Assembly: GCF_023195925.1 (NCBI RefSeq)
Contig: NZ_JALPRE010000022.1
Coordinates: 1-64,000, forward strand
From: Aquimarina acroporae
GTDB lineage: Bacteria > Bacteroidota > Bacteroidia > Flavobacteriales > Flavobacteriaceae
DNA: 64,000 nt
Direction of reading: 5' to 3'
The first letter of the stretch is position 1. Every line of letters starts with the position of its first letter. This document shows, piece by piece, positions 7,438-17,158 of this stretch. The notes below the pieces were generated by a model that saw only the letters and a list, made by a program, of their open reading frames with translations, ran no database searches and had not been told where the DNA came from. The translations under genes and the position numbers were made by a program.

Positions 7438-8487
7438 TTATTCAACCACTTCAATCTCAAAAAGTTTACCCCAATACTTACCAGTTACAAATAATTGTTG
7501 GGAGTCTTTCTTATAAGCGATACCATTAAGTACATCGAGTTCAGGATGTTGCTTTACTTTGTTTCGAAGTCCAGAAAGATTAATAACACCTTCTAAAGCA
7601 CCGTTTGATGGATTAATAATGGCAATACCATCTTTTTGCCAGGTATTTGCATATATTTTACCATTAACCCATTCTAACTCATTAAATTTTGATTTTACAC
7701 CTTTATTAGTGGTAACTTCAATGTACCCTTTTTCAGCAAGAGTTTCTGCATCTAGGATCCAAATCTTCTCGGTTCCATCACTTTTATAAATATGCTTTCC
7801 ATCATTACATAATCCCCATCCTTGTTTGCTATCGTTGTAAGCAAAATTTCCTGTTTTCTCCATGCTTTCAAGGTCATAGATAAAACCTTCTTTTGCTTGC
7901 CAGGTAAGTTGAAAAATTTTGTTGTTCATTATAGTGATGCCTTCAGCGAAGTATTTTTGAGGAACTTCTTTCTTAATAATCACTTCACCGCTTTTATAAT
8001 CTACTTTTCTTAATGAGGATTGTCCTTTTTTTCCTGTGCTTTCGTATAAAGTATCTCCGACAAATTCTAAACCTTGAGTAAAGGCACCTTCATCATGTGG
8101 ATAATCTGCTACTATTTTATAGGTATACAGTTTTGGTGATTTATTATTTAAAAGCGTAATTTTCTTGGTAATTGTATCTACATTTCCGTCATAGAACACC
8201 AGAGCTTTTAAAACATTATGTCCTAATTTTTCGGTATCTATTTTTTCTTCGAAGCTAAAATTCGTTCCTGAAGTTGTTTTTTCTTCATTTAAGATGTAAG
8301 AAACAGAGTCGATATTGATGTTTTCGTTGTTTTTTATGCTTGCTTTTATGGTTTCTCCTAGCTTAAAAATTCTCTGATTGTTCTCTGTTTCTATCGAAAA
8401 ATATTTTTTTTTCTTTTCTTGATTACTTCCACAAGAAAAAAATAAAATGCTTAATGTAGTGATGACGAAGAGGTTACGAGTATTCAT
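7438..8487 (-). CDS. Glutaminyl-peptide cyclotransferase-like lipoprotein
   Basis: About 349 residues. The start chosen (MNTRNLFVITTLSILFFSCGS) gives a lipoprotein signal with lipobox FFSC; an ATG eight codons upstream would add residues with no clear role. After a beta-rich N-terminal part (about 25-110) comes the glutamine cyclotransferase five-bladed propeller, recognisable from PHDEGAFTQGLEFVGDTLYESTG, FAEGITIMNNKIFQLTWQ, GWGLCNDGKHIYKSDGT and FNELEWVNGKIYANTW. The family (plant and bacterial type QC) converts N-terminal glutamine of peptides to pyroglutamate. Here it is predicted to be tethered to a membrane on the cell surface or in the periplasm. The family call is firm; the in vivo substrates are unknown. 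Confidence 0.88.
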   Translation of the reverse strand: MNTRNLFVITTLSILFFSCGSNQEKKKKYFSIETENNQRIFKLGETIKASIKNNENINIDSVSYILNEEKTTSGTNFSFEEKIDTEKLGHNVLKALVFYDGNVDTITKKITLLNNKSPKLYTYKIVADYPHDEGAFTQGLEFVGDTLYESTGKKGQSSLRKVDYKSGEVIIKKEVPQKYFAEGITIMNNKIFQLTWQAKEGFIYDLESMEKTGNFAYNDSKQGWGLCNDGKHIYKSDGTEKIWILDAETLAEKGYIEVTTNKGVKSKFNELEWVNGKIYANTWQKDGIAIINPSNGALEGVINLSGLRNKVKQHPELDVLNGIAYKKDSQQLFVTGKYWGKLFEIEVVE

Positions 8488-8542
8488 TGTAATATTTAAA
8501 GTTTGAAGCAAGATATTTATTTTAATTGGGTTTGAAAAATGA

Positions 8543-8572
8543 TTGTAATATTAACTAAAGGTTGTATCTTTG
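8543..8572 (+). promoter_or_regulatory. Promoter of the SRP RNA gene
   Basis: TTG (8543-8545), a 19-nt spacer and a perfect -7 box TATCTTTG (8565-8572) directly precede the RNA at 8578. This is the best-formed promoter in the window and serves as an internal reference for the TAnnTTTG consensus. Confidence 0.8.
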
Positions 8573-8577
8573 CAGCC

Positions 8578-8675
8578 GGCAAGTCCTACACAACCAGCTC
8601 CTGTTGAATCCTCCAGGGCGGGAACGCAGCAAAGGTAAATGGTCGTAGCGGTGTGATGTAGGTAGCTTGCCTTTT
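8578..8675 (+). ncRNA. ffs: Signal recognition particle RNA (4.5S type)
   Basis: The ends pair (GGCAAG 8578-8583 with CTTGCC 8666-8671) and the apical part carries the conserved SRP domain IV core CCAGGGCGGGAACGCAGC, with its GGAA tetraloop and the AGCA asymmetric loop that bind Ffh. A T-run (8672-8678) ends it. The size of roughly 95 nt and the sequence match the small bacterial SRP RNA as found in Bacteroidetes. It joins Ffh to target inner-membrane proteins to the translocon. It is preceded by a textbook promoter and has no protein-coding frame. Confidence 0.93.
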
Positions 8676-8776
8676 TTTGTGCCTTATTGTTACCTCTCTA
8701 TTTATCTACTCAAACTTTTACTTGATTTTAAATCCATTTTTCAGAATAGTTGATCTGTTTTCGAAAATCATAATTG

Positions 8777-8784
8777 TATATTTG
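8777..8784 (+). promoter_or_regulatory. -7 box TATATTTG just before the SDR start codon
   Basis: A perfect TAnnTTTG whose last base is 5 nt before the ATG at 8790. Transcription would begin at or within a base or two of the start codon, so the mRNA may be leaderless. Confidence 0.6.
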
Positions 8785-8789
8785 CGGGC

Positions 8790-9611
8790 ATGAATAAAGA
8801 TCATAAATCAACTGTTGTTTTAATCACTGGAGGTTCTTCAGGAATAGGTAAATCTATAGGTACTTTTCTTTTTAATAAAGGATATACGGTTTATGGAACA
8901 AGTCGTAATCCTTCAAAATTTACAGATTTTGGACCTTTTGAACTTTTGCCATTAGATGTAACCCAAAAAGAAACTATACAATCTGCGGTTGAAGAGGTTG
9001 AAAAACGACATGGTCGATTAGATATTTTGATAAATAATGCGGGAGCGGGAATTACAGGGCCAATAGAGGAAACCCCAGAGGAGGAGATTTTTCGAAACTT
9101 TAATACAAATTATTTTGGGGTAATTAATGTTACCAAAGCAGTGTTACCCATAATGAGAAAACAAGGAGGAGGGCTGGTAATTAATATTACATCAATAGCT
9201 GGATATATGGGATTACCCTACCGAGGAATCTATAGTGCTTCCAAAGCAGCGCTAGAAATCACTACGGAAGCCTGGCGAATGGAATTGAAACAGTTTAATA
9301 TTGAAATGACTAATGTAGCTCCTGGAGATTTTGCCACAAATATTGCTGCAGGTAGATTTCACGCTCCAGTGATAAAAGGATCTCCGTACGAAAAAGCGTA
9401 TGGTAAATCACTAGCACTTATGGATGCTCATGTGGATGAAGGAAGTGATCCTCAAGATATGGCTAACGCTATTCTTAAGGTCTTAGAAACTAAAAAACCA
9501 AAGGTACATTATAAGGTAGGTGCTTTTATGCAAAAATTTTCAATTGTACTTAAAAGAGTATTACCTGACAAGACGTATGAAAAACTCCTGATGAATCATT
9601 ATGAGTTATAA
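8790..9611 (+). CDS. Short-chain dehydrogenase/reductase
   Basis: A 273-residue classical SDR. It has the cofactor motif TGGSSGIGKSIG (residues 14-25), NNAG near 90, a Ser in the INITSIAGYMG strand, and the catalytic YSASKAA (Y-x3-K). The basic residue after YGTSRN suggests NADP(H), by inference. Family members reduce or oxidise carbonyls or alcohols of many small molecules, and nothing nearby identifies the substrate. The C-terminal extension (PKVHYKVGAFMQKFSIVLKRVLPDKTYEKLL) resembles SDRs annotated as acting on retinol or sterols, but that is weak evidence. It is transcribed alone, possibly as a leaderless message. Confidence 0.88.
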   Translation: MNKDHKSTVVLITGGSSGIGKSIGTFLFNKGYTVYGTSRNPSKFTDFGPFELLPLDVTQKETIQSAVEEVEKRHGRLDILINNAGAGITGPIEETPEEEIFRNFNTNYFGVINVTKAVLPIMRKQGGGLVINITSIAGYMGLPYRGIYSASKAALEITTEAWRMELKQFNIEMTNVAPGDFATNIAAGRFHAPVIKGSPYEKAYGKSLALMDAHVDEGSDPQDMANAILKVLETKKPKVHYKVGAFMQKFSIVLKRVLPDKTYEKLLMNHYEL

Positions 9612-9669
9612 TTGATTTTGAAGAGTATTGAATTAACAGAACAGATAGCTATAGAATCCTGATTATAGT

Positions 9670-9677
9670 TATCTTCG
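9670..9677 (+). promoter_or_regulatory. -7-like box TATCTTCG upstream of transaldolase
   Basis: Seven of eight matches to TAnnTTTG, 48 nt before the ATG at 9725. Confidence 0.35.
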
Positions 9678-9724
9678 CAAACGAAAAAGAGTAAAACTAA
9701 ACACAACAATTTAAATATCACATT

Positions 9725-10378
9725 ATGAAGTTTTTTATTGATACTGCAAATCTTGATCAAATTAAAGAAGCACAAGATTTAGGTGTTTTGGATGGAGTAA
9801 CTACTAATCCATCTTTAATGGCAAAAGAAGGTATCACAGGAAAAGAAAATATTATTAATCACTACAAAAAAATATGTGAGATTGTTACCGGTGATGTTAG
9901 TGCCGAGGTAATTTCTACAGATTTTGAAGGCATCATCAAAGAAGGAGAGGAGTTGGCAAAACTTCATGATCAAATCATAGTAAAAGTACCTATGATCAAA
10001 GATGGTGTTAAAGCTATAAAGTACTTTAGTGATAATGGTATAAAAACTAACTGTACGTTGGTATTTTCTCCTGGACAAGCATTATTGGCGGCTAAAGCTG
10101 GAGCAACTTATGTTTCACCATTTATTGGTAGATTAGATGATATTTCTACAGATGGTCTTAATCTAATTGCTGAAATTAGAATGATCTATGATAACTATGG
10201 ATTTAATACTCAAATTTTAGCAGCTTCAGTAAGACATACGATGCATGTTATTGATTGTGCTAAAATTGGTGCAGATGTAATGACTGGACCTCTTTCTTCA
10301 ATCGAAGGGTTGTTAAAACACCCATTGACAGACATAGGACTGGCAAAATTCCTTGCAGATTATCAAAAAGGAAATTAA
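9725..10378 (+). CDS. Small transaldolase (annotated widely as fructose-6-phosphate aldolase family)
   Basis: A 217-residue class I aldolase of the short transaldolase group. It starts [31 protein letters not shown], carries the Schiff-base lysine in IIVKVPM, and ends with the usual [19 protein letters not shown]. Two subtypes share this length: true fructose-6-phosphate aldolase has Tyr in the APYVNR segment, whereas transaldolases have Phe. This protein reads [10 protein letters not shown], so Phe is present and transaldolase activity in the pentose phosphate pathway is more likely. It is a single gene ending in a bidirectional terminator. Confidence 0.88.
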   Translation: MKFFIDTANLDQIKEAQDLGVLDGVTTNPSLMAKEGITGKENIINHYKKICEIVTGDVSAEVISTDFEGIIKEGEELAKLHDQIIVKVPMIKDGVKAIKYFSDNGIKTNCTLVFSPGQALLAAKAGATYVSPFIGRLDDISTDGLNLIAEIRMIYDNYGFNTQILAASVRHTMHVIDCAKIGADVMTGPLSSIEGLLKHPLTDIGLAKFLADYQKGN

Positions 10379-10406
10379 TAAAGCTTTTAAGTAAGTTAAA
10401 AAGAGT

Positions 10407-10435
10407 AAAGCCATTCATTAAGAGTGGCTTTTTTT
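10407..10435. terminator. Bidirectional terminator between transaldolase and DUF4369 gene
   Basis: A 10-bp stem (10407-10416 with 10422-10431, one G-U pair) with a 5-nt loop, followed by a T-run to 10435. It sits between convergent genes and overlaps the stop codon of the minus-strand gene. Confidence 0.75.
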
Positions 10436-11876
10436 ATTCTAAGCTGGCAAGTCTGGTGTATTGCATAAGCTGCCTTTCAAAAACAGAAGAGAATAGATTT
10501 GCTTTTGCGTTGATGATCTTACCTTCTTGGTCTACGAGAATAACCTTGTTGTTAGAGTGAATCACAAGTTCTTCTGAAGAGCATTTAGGGTATTTAAATT
10601 CATATTCCATACCCAAATTATAATGATGTCTTTTAATGGTTTTTAACCAATTTTTTGTTTGATCGTCATCAGTATTAATGGCGATAAAATCAATTTCAGG
10701 ATATAGAGCACTTAAATATGATGCTTTTTTGTGGGCTCTAATATAATGATCTTTGCTTTCCATAGACCAAAAATATAAAGCGGTAATAGGTTTGTTGAAT
10801 AGAGCTGAAAGTTTTGTGCGTTCTCCTTTTGAAGAAATTAATTCTTGATCGGGAATAACTTTGTTGGGTCTTAATCTTGCAATGGCTTTGGCAAGTTTTT
10901 TAAGTTCTCTTTGTGATTTTTTGTTAGAACTTACCGATAAGTAGTGATTTAAGACTATGTCGGAGTCTTTGTTGTTTTTACTATTCAATAAAAAGTTAGT
11001 AGTCACTCTTCTTAATAAATTGTTCTTTATATAAGGATGATCAATAATACTATCTATATGATCTAATTTGTGAATGGTACTTCCTAAACGTCCTTTATAA
11101 ATATTTTTGATATCCTTAGCATTAGATAATGAAGTGTTGGTAAAATAATAATTCAAATACCTATTGTACGAGTATAACTTTTCTAAGTCGTGATCACTGT
11201 AATTAATATCTTTACGATAATCAAAGAAGGCTTTTGGTAAATCCATTGTAGAATCAAGACCTCCTATGCCATATCGACTGTGAAAATATAGTTCATGTCT
11301 TGTAAAATAGTCAAAAGTAAAACAAGCTTGAGTTACTTTTTTTGCCAAGGGACTTAATTCACATTTATTAGTAAGTTTATTATATGCAACTAACTTCGGT
11401 TTTAATAAAGAATCTTGATTCCTTTTAAAATACGTCGGTGATAACTTTAAATCGGTTCTGCGTAATCGTTCTCTTTCAATTTCATTTTGCAGATACATCT
11501 CTATCAAAAAATTGTTTTTTCTTGCCCCATCACCTGTAAATACCAAAGATTCATCAAATTCAAGAGTGTTGAGTCTAATAAGAACACTATCTCCTTTTTC
11601 TAATATAACAAGTTGGTTTTCTGGAGCATGTTTAAAAGAGTATAATCCTTCTTTTAAATTTTCTATTTTATGGAAAAAACGATTATTTCTATCGAGAAGA
11701 ATGGTATCTCCCGGTTCATCTGCTTTGGATAATACAATATAATTGGTGTTTGGATTAACAATTTCTCCCCCAAAATAGGTGTATTCACGATTACTTTTTT
11801 CTGAAGAGCCACAACCTAAAATAGAGCATGACAACAAAGTAATAGAAACTATATATCGTATAGAGTAGAACTGCAT
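10434..11876 (-). CDS. Thioredoxin-fold lipoprotein lacking the CxxC motif
   Basis: A 480-residue lipoprotein (signal MQFYSIRYIVSITLLSCSILGCGS). The N-terminal 100 residues resemble a DUF4369-type beta domain (FGGEIVNPNTNYIVLSKADEPGDTILLDRNNRF...). The middle is helical, and the last 130 residues have the TlpA/AhpC-TSA fold (LISSKGERTKLSALFNKPITALYFWSMESKDH... FIAINTDDDQTKNWL). Where TlpA proteins have WCxxC, this one reads WSMESKDH, so both redox cysteines are missing. It therefore cannot act as a classic disulfide reductase and may have a binding or structural role. The related gene at 54262 keeps WCKPC. It is transcribed alone, leftward. Confidence 0.75.
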   Translation of the reverse strand: MQFYSIRYIVSITLLSCSILGCGSSEKSNREYTYFGGEIVNPNTNYIVLSKADEPGDTILLDRNNRFFHKIENLKEGLYSFKHAPENQLVILEKGDSVLIRLNTLEFDESLVFTGDGARKNNFLIEMYLQNEIERERLRRTDLKLSPTYFKRNQDSLLKPKLVAYNKLTNKCELSPLAKKVTQACFTFDYFTRHELYFHSRYGIGGLDSTMDLPKAFFDYRKDINYSDHDLEKLYSYNRYLNYYFTNTSLSNAKDIKNIYKGRLGSTIHKLDHIDSIIDHPYIKNNLLRRVTTNFLLNSKNNKDSDIVLNHYLSVSSNKKSQRELKKLAKAIARLRPNKVIPDQELISSKGERTKLSALFNKPITALYFWSMESKDHYIRAHKKASYLSALYPEIDFIAINTDDDQTKNWLKTIKRHHYNLGMEYEFKYPKCSSEELVIHSNNKVILVDQEGKIINAKANLFSSVFERQLMQYTRLASLE

Positions 11877-12089
11877 TTTGGGAACTATTATTAACCGACT
11901 ATCTGGTCAAAAATAAATGGAAACCTATAGTACAGTTGTTAACAATTCGTTAATTCTTTAATAATTAGTATTTTATTAGAAATTGTCCTACCTGTTTAGT
12001 ATTGAGTGATTAATTACATCCTTTGTTTTCGGTTTTGAAAATAATAGCCTTATTATGGTAAAATAATGACTGATTGTTTCAGGTTCTGA

Positions 12090-13763
<1,674 letters not shown>

Positions 13764-13859
13764 GATTTTCGTAACATTTTGAAATTTTTATCGTACTTTG
13801 TATTGAAAGACTAATGAAGCTTTGATCACGTTCAATTAGTAATCATACAATATTATCTT

Positions 13860-14438
13860 TTGAAATCAATAACTAGCGACCAACTTATCATAGAACAAAT
13901 CAGGAACAAAAACGAGAAAGTTTTTGAATCTGTTTTTAAAGAGTACTTCAAAGTACTTACGATACATGCAAAAAAGTATGTGTTGGATCTTGATATTGCG
14001 AAAGATATAACCCAGGAAACTTTTGTTAAACTTTACGAAAAAAGAGAAGAGTTGGTTATTCATACTTCTCTCAAGTCCTTTTTATATACTGCGGTTAGAA
14101 ATAGATGCTTAGATTACATTAAGTTGAATAAAATCAGGCAGAATCACAAAGATGCTATCGCTTACCAATCTGCTACAAACTCTGAAGAGGAGGAAGAAGA
14201 TAAAGAGATACGAATAACCGAATTGAAACAGAAAATTCATAAGGTTATACAAACACTACCTTCTCAAAATCAAAAAATTTTTATGTTAAGTAGATTCGAA
14301 GGAAAAACGAATCAGGAGATTGCAGATGAACTTAACATAAGTAAACGAACTGTAGAAACGCATATAAGCAACGCTCTTAAAAAGATTAGAGTTTCTGTTG
14401 CTATTGCACTATTACTTCTATTTTTGAGTTTTTTGTAA
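13860..14438 (+). CDS. ECF RNA polymerase sigma factor (FecI-like, Bacteroidetes type)
   Basis: A 192-residue ECF sigma factor. Region 2 spans about residues 22-90 (VFESVFKEYFKVLTIHAKKYV...DITQETFVKLYEKRE) and region 4 about 125-180 (LPSQNQKIFMLSRFEGKTNQEIADELNISKRTVETHISNALKKI). The start is TTG; no in-frame ATG exists before region 4, so TTG is needed for a complete protein. The C-terminus ends in a short hydrophobic tail (VAIALLLLFLSFL). It heads a cluster with two anti-sigma/TonB-receptor modules, so it probably directs transcription of both from the shared motif at 14466 and 18035. It is the only sigma gene in the cluster. Confidence 0.9.
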   Translation: MKSITSDQLIIEQIRNKNEKVFESVFKEYFKVLTIHAKKYVLDLDIAKDITQETFVKLYEKREELVIHTSLKSFLYTAVRNRCLDYIKLNKIRQNHKDAIAYQSATNSEEEEEDKEIRITELKQKIHKVIQTLPSQNQKIFMLSRFEGKTNQEIADELNISKRTVETHISNALKKIRVSVAIALLLLFLSFL

Positions 14439-14465
14439 TTTTTTCAAAAATTTTCTTGCTACAAT

Positions 14466-14494
14466 TTACGTGTACCTTATTTTATGTTCGTCAT
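14466..14494 (+). promoter_or_regulatory. Candidate ECF promoter TTACGTGT-N13-TTCGTCAT, copy 1
   Basis: TTACGTGT (14466-14473), 13 nt, then TTCGTCAT (14487-14494). The identical two-block motif with identical spacing occurs at 18035-18063 before the second anti-sigma gene. The CGTC core is typical of ECF -10 elements. It lies between the sigma gene and the short anti-sigma gene. Confidence 0.6.
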
Positions 14495-14511
14495 CCCTAT
14501 GAATTAACCAC

Positions 14512-14534
14512 AGGGTGTCTCAACAAGACACTCT
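14512..14534 (+). promoter_or_regulatory. Hairpin in the leader of the mini anti-sigma gene
   Basis: AGGGTGTCT (14512-14520) and AGACACTCT (14526-14534) pair over 9 bp with one G-U around a CAACA loop, ending 16 nt before the ATG at 14551. No T-run follows, so it is not a standard terminator. Confidence 0.4.
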
Positions 14535-14550
14535 CCAAAAAAGCATAGGT

Positions 14551-14721
14551 ATGAACATGTACAACCAATCCAATTTAGAGTATTCATTAATTAAGTATTT
14601 TTCTGGAAAAGCTACACCTGAAGAAGAGGTTTTTGTAGAGAAATGGGTGTCTCAGAGTAGTGATAACACTTCTTACTACCAGCGATTTCAACGTTTATGG
14701 GCACAGCGAATCATTCTGTAG
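14551..14721 (+). CDS. Truncated FecR-like anti-sigma factor (N-terminal domain only)
   Basis: About 56 residues from the ATG at 14551 (a GTG at 14515 lies inside a hairpin and is less likely). The sequence NLEYSLIKYFSGKATPEEEVFVEKWVSQSS...YYQRFQRLWAQ matches the N-terminal cytoplasmic sigma-binding domain of FecR proteins; compare ILTRYLEDDVELEEQKFVKDWISES at 18243. It then stops after RIIL. The membrane helix, the periplasmic FecR domain and the C-terminal domain are all absent, and the 59 bp to the next gene hold no remnant in another frame. In E. coli, free N-terminal FecR fragments activate FecI without inducer, so this may be a constitutive sigma activator, or a decaying gene. Start codon and function are inferred. 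Confidence 0.65.
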   Translation: MNMYNQSNLEYSLIKYFSGKATPEEEVFVEKWVSQSSDNTSYYQRFQRLWAQRIIL

Positions 14722-14780
14722 TCTTTTACTTGCTAAAGTAAAATCAAACATTTTTTCTTTTCTCTAAAATCATTTACACC

Positions 14781-17120
14781 TTGAAAACAAAACAAGTATT
14801 ACTTGCCTTTTGGGTATTAGCTATAAGTATTACCAATGTCTTTGGTCAATCGTCTAACCAAAAAACCAAAAAACACACCATTAGCGGATATGTAAAAGAA
14901 GTTGGAAGCCAGGAATACCTGCCAATGGTATCTATATATGTACCAGCGAGCAAAGTGGGAACGACTACAAATGATTATGGTTTTTTTTCTCTCACCATTC
15001 CAGAAGGAACACATGAATTGATAGTATCTTTTATTGGTTATGGTACTATTCGAAAAACTGTAGAACTTACAGATGATGTGGAGCTTAGTTTTGAAATGGA
15101 ATTATCTGCAGAAAGCTTAGATGAAGTAATTATTGAGGCAGACCGGGGAGTTAATGAAAGCCAGGTGACTCAAATGAGTGTTGTGACTATTAAACCTTCT
15201 GAAATAGAAGATATACCAGCAATCCTGGGAGAAAAAGATGTAATCAAAGCGTTGCAATTAATGCCAGGAATACAAAGAGGAAATGAAGGAAGTGCAGGTT
15301 TCTTTGTAAGAGGAGGGACTCCAGATCAGAATTTAATTATTCTGGATGAAGCTCCAGTGTATAATTCTAATCACCTTTTCGGAATATTTTCGGTGTTTAA
15401 CGGGGATGCCATAAAATCTATAGAGACTTACAAAGGAGGTTTTCCGGCAAGGTTTGGTGGTAGGTTGTCATCAGTACTAAAAATAGATACCAAAAATGGA
15501 AATAAAGAAAGACTAAGCGGAAAAGTAAATGTAGGTCTTATTTCGTCATCATTAGTTCTAGAAGGACCAATAAAAAAAGGAAAAACTTCGTTTATTTTTA
15601 GTGGTCGTAGAACATACGCCGATTTATTGTCTAAACCATTTCAATCTTCAGATTTTAAAGCAGGATATTTTTTTACAGATCTTAATTTTAAGATTCATCA
15701 TGTCTTTAATGAAAAGAATAAATTGTATTGGAGTAACTATTTTGGACAAGATAGATTTACAGGAGATGAAAGAGACGATGGGGAACGGTTTAAAACTCGA
15801 TTATTTTGGGGTAATATAACATCTACTTTACGATGGAATCGTCAATTTAGCGATAAATTCTTTTCGAATACATCACTAATTTTTAGTAATTACAATTTTG
15901 GATTAAAATATGACGAAAAACTTAATGATAGTCGCTTCTTATTCAAGTTAAGCTCAGGAATAAATGATTATGGAATTAAAGCAGACTTCGATTACTATCC
16001 TAATCCTAATCATTCTATTCGTTTTGGGGTCGCTTCTACGTACCACAGTTTTATACCAAAACAATCAAAAATAAGAGAAACTGGAGAAGATAATAATGAC
16101 GTAAAACAAAAAATAGAATCTCTAGAAAGTGCAATTTATGCTGAGGATAACTGGAAAATAACAGAGAATTTAAGTTTATCTCCTGGTGCTAGAGTTACCC
16201 ATTTTCAATTTAAATCTAAAAGCTATCTCAATTTTGAACCCAGGGCAACTATTGCTTGGAATATAAAGCCGGATCTTGCTTTGAAGGCTTCTTATTCAAA
16301 AATGAATCAATACATACACTTGTTATCTAATTCGGGGATAGGATTACCAACAGATTTATGGGTGTCTTCAACAGATAATCTTAAGCCACAAGTGTCGCAG
16401 CAATATGCTTTGGGCTTAGCAAAAGATTTTTTGGATGAAGGATATGCAATTACGCTGGAAGGATACTATAAAAAGATGGATGATGTGATCTCTTATAAAG
16501 AGGGTGCTTCTTTTTTGTTGCTTGAAGACCTGGAGACGGGTAGAGAAATAGATTGGGAGGAAAATATCACAACAGGTGAGGGATGGGCCTACGGAGCCGA
16601 ATTATTATTAAGAAAGAAAACAGGAAAATTAACAGGTTGGCTGGGGTATACGCTGTCATGGTCAGAGCGACAGTTTGACGAACTTAATCAAGGAAGAAAG
16701 TTTTTTGCAAGATATGACCGTAGACACGATTTGTCATTAGTAGGTATTTATAAACCTCATGAAAGAATTACGCTTTCAGGTTCCTGGGTGTTTTCATCGG
16801 GAAACAACTTTAACTTACCCGATAGAGAAGCGATATCTAATACAGCAAACTTTCCAATTCCTATTAGTTTGTTTAATGGGGGTACGACGCCATTTAGTAC
16901 AGAACGCAATAATTTTAGAGGAGAAAGTTACCATCGCTTAGATCTTGGGGTACAATTTCATAAAAGGTTTGCTAAACATAGAGAACGAACATGGGGATTT
17001 TCGGTGTATAATATCTACGGCCGTAGAAACCCATTCTACTATTATTTTGATGATGCTGAACTTAAAAAGGTATCGATTTTACAGTTTATTCCATCCATAA
17101 ATTATACCTACAAATTCTAA
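14781..17120 (+). CDS. TonB-dependent receptor (SusC/FecA-like) without STN signalling domain
   Basis: A 779-residue outer-membrane receptor with a TTG start and signal peptide (MKTKQVLLAFWVLAISITNVFGQ). Directly after it comes the carboxypeptidase-regulatory-like domain (HTISGYVKEVGSQEYLPMVSIYV...), then the plug (AILGEKDVIKALQLMPGIQRGNEGSAGFFVRGGTPDQN...) and a 22-strand-type barrel ending in INYTYKF. TonB-dependent receptors import large or scarce substrates using TonB energy. The paralogue at 19269 is closely similar but carries an extra STN domain of about 85 residues, which this protein lacks. The neighbour order (anti-sigma, receptor, DUF4249 lipoprotein) is repeated downstream. The substrate is unknown. 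Confidence 0.92.
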   Translation: MKTKQVLLAFWVLAISITNVFGQSSNQKTKKHTISGYVKEVGSQEYLPMVSIYVPASKVGTTTNDYGFFSLTIPEGTHELIVSFIGYGTIRKTVELTDDVELSFEMELSAESLDEVIIEADRGVNESQVTQMSVVTIKPSEIEDIPAILGEKDVIKALQLMPGIQRGNEGSAGFFVRGGTPDQNLIILDEAPVYNSNHLFGIFSVFNGDAIKSIETYKGGFPARFGGRLSSVLKIDTKNGNKERLSGKVNVGLISSSLVLEGPIKKGKTSFIFSGRRTYADLLSKPFQSSDFKAGYFFTDLNFKIHHVFNEKNKLYWSNYFGQDRFTGDERDDGERFKTRLFWGNITSTLRWNRQFSDKFFSNTSLIFSNYNFGLKYDEKLNDSRFLFKLSSGINDYGIKADFDYYPNPNHSIRFGVASTYHSFIPKQSKIRETGEDNNDVKQKIESLESAIYAEDNWKITENLSLSPGARVTHFQFKSKSYLNFEPRATIAWNIKPDLALKASYSKMNQYIHLLSNSGIGLPTDLWVSSTDNLKPQVSQQYALGLAKDFLDEGYAITLEGYYKKMDDVISYKEGASFLLLEDLETGREIDWEENITTGEGWAYGAELLLRKKTGKLTGWLGYTLSWSERQFDELNQGRKFFARYDRRHDLSLVGIYKPHERITLSGSWVFSSGNNFNLPDREAISNTANFPIPISLFNGGTTPFSTERNNFRGESYHRLDLGVQFHKRFAKHRERTWGFSVYNIYGRRNPFYYYFDDAELKKVSILQFIPSINYTYKF

Positions 17121-17158
17121 AGCTGATTATGCACATTAATTCTTTAAAAACAAAATTC

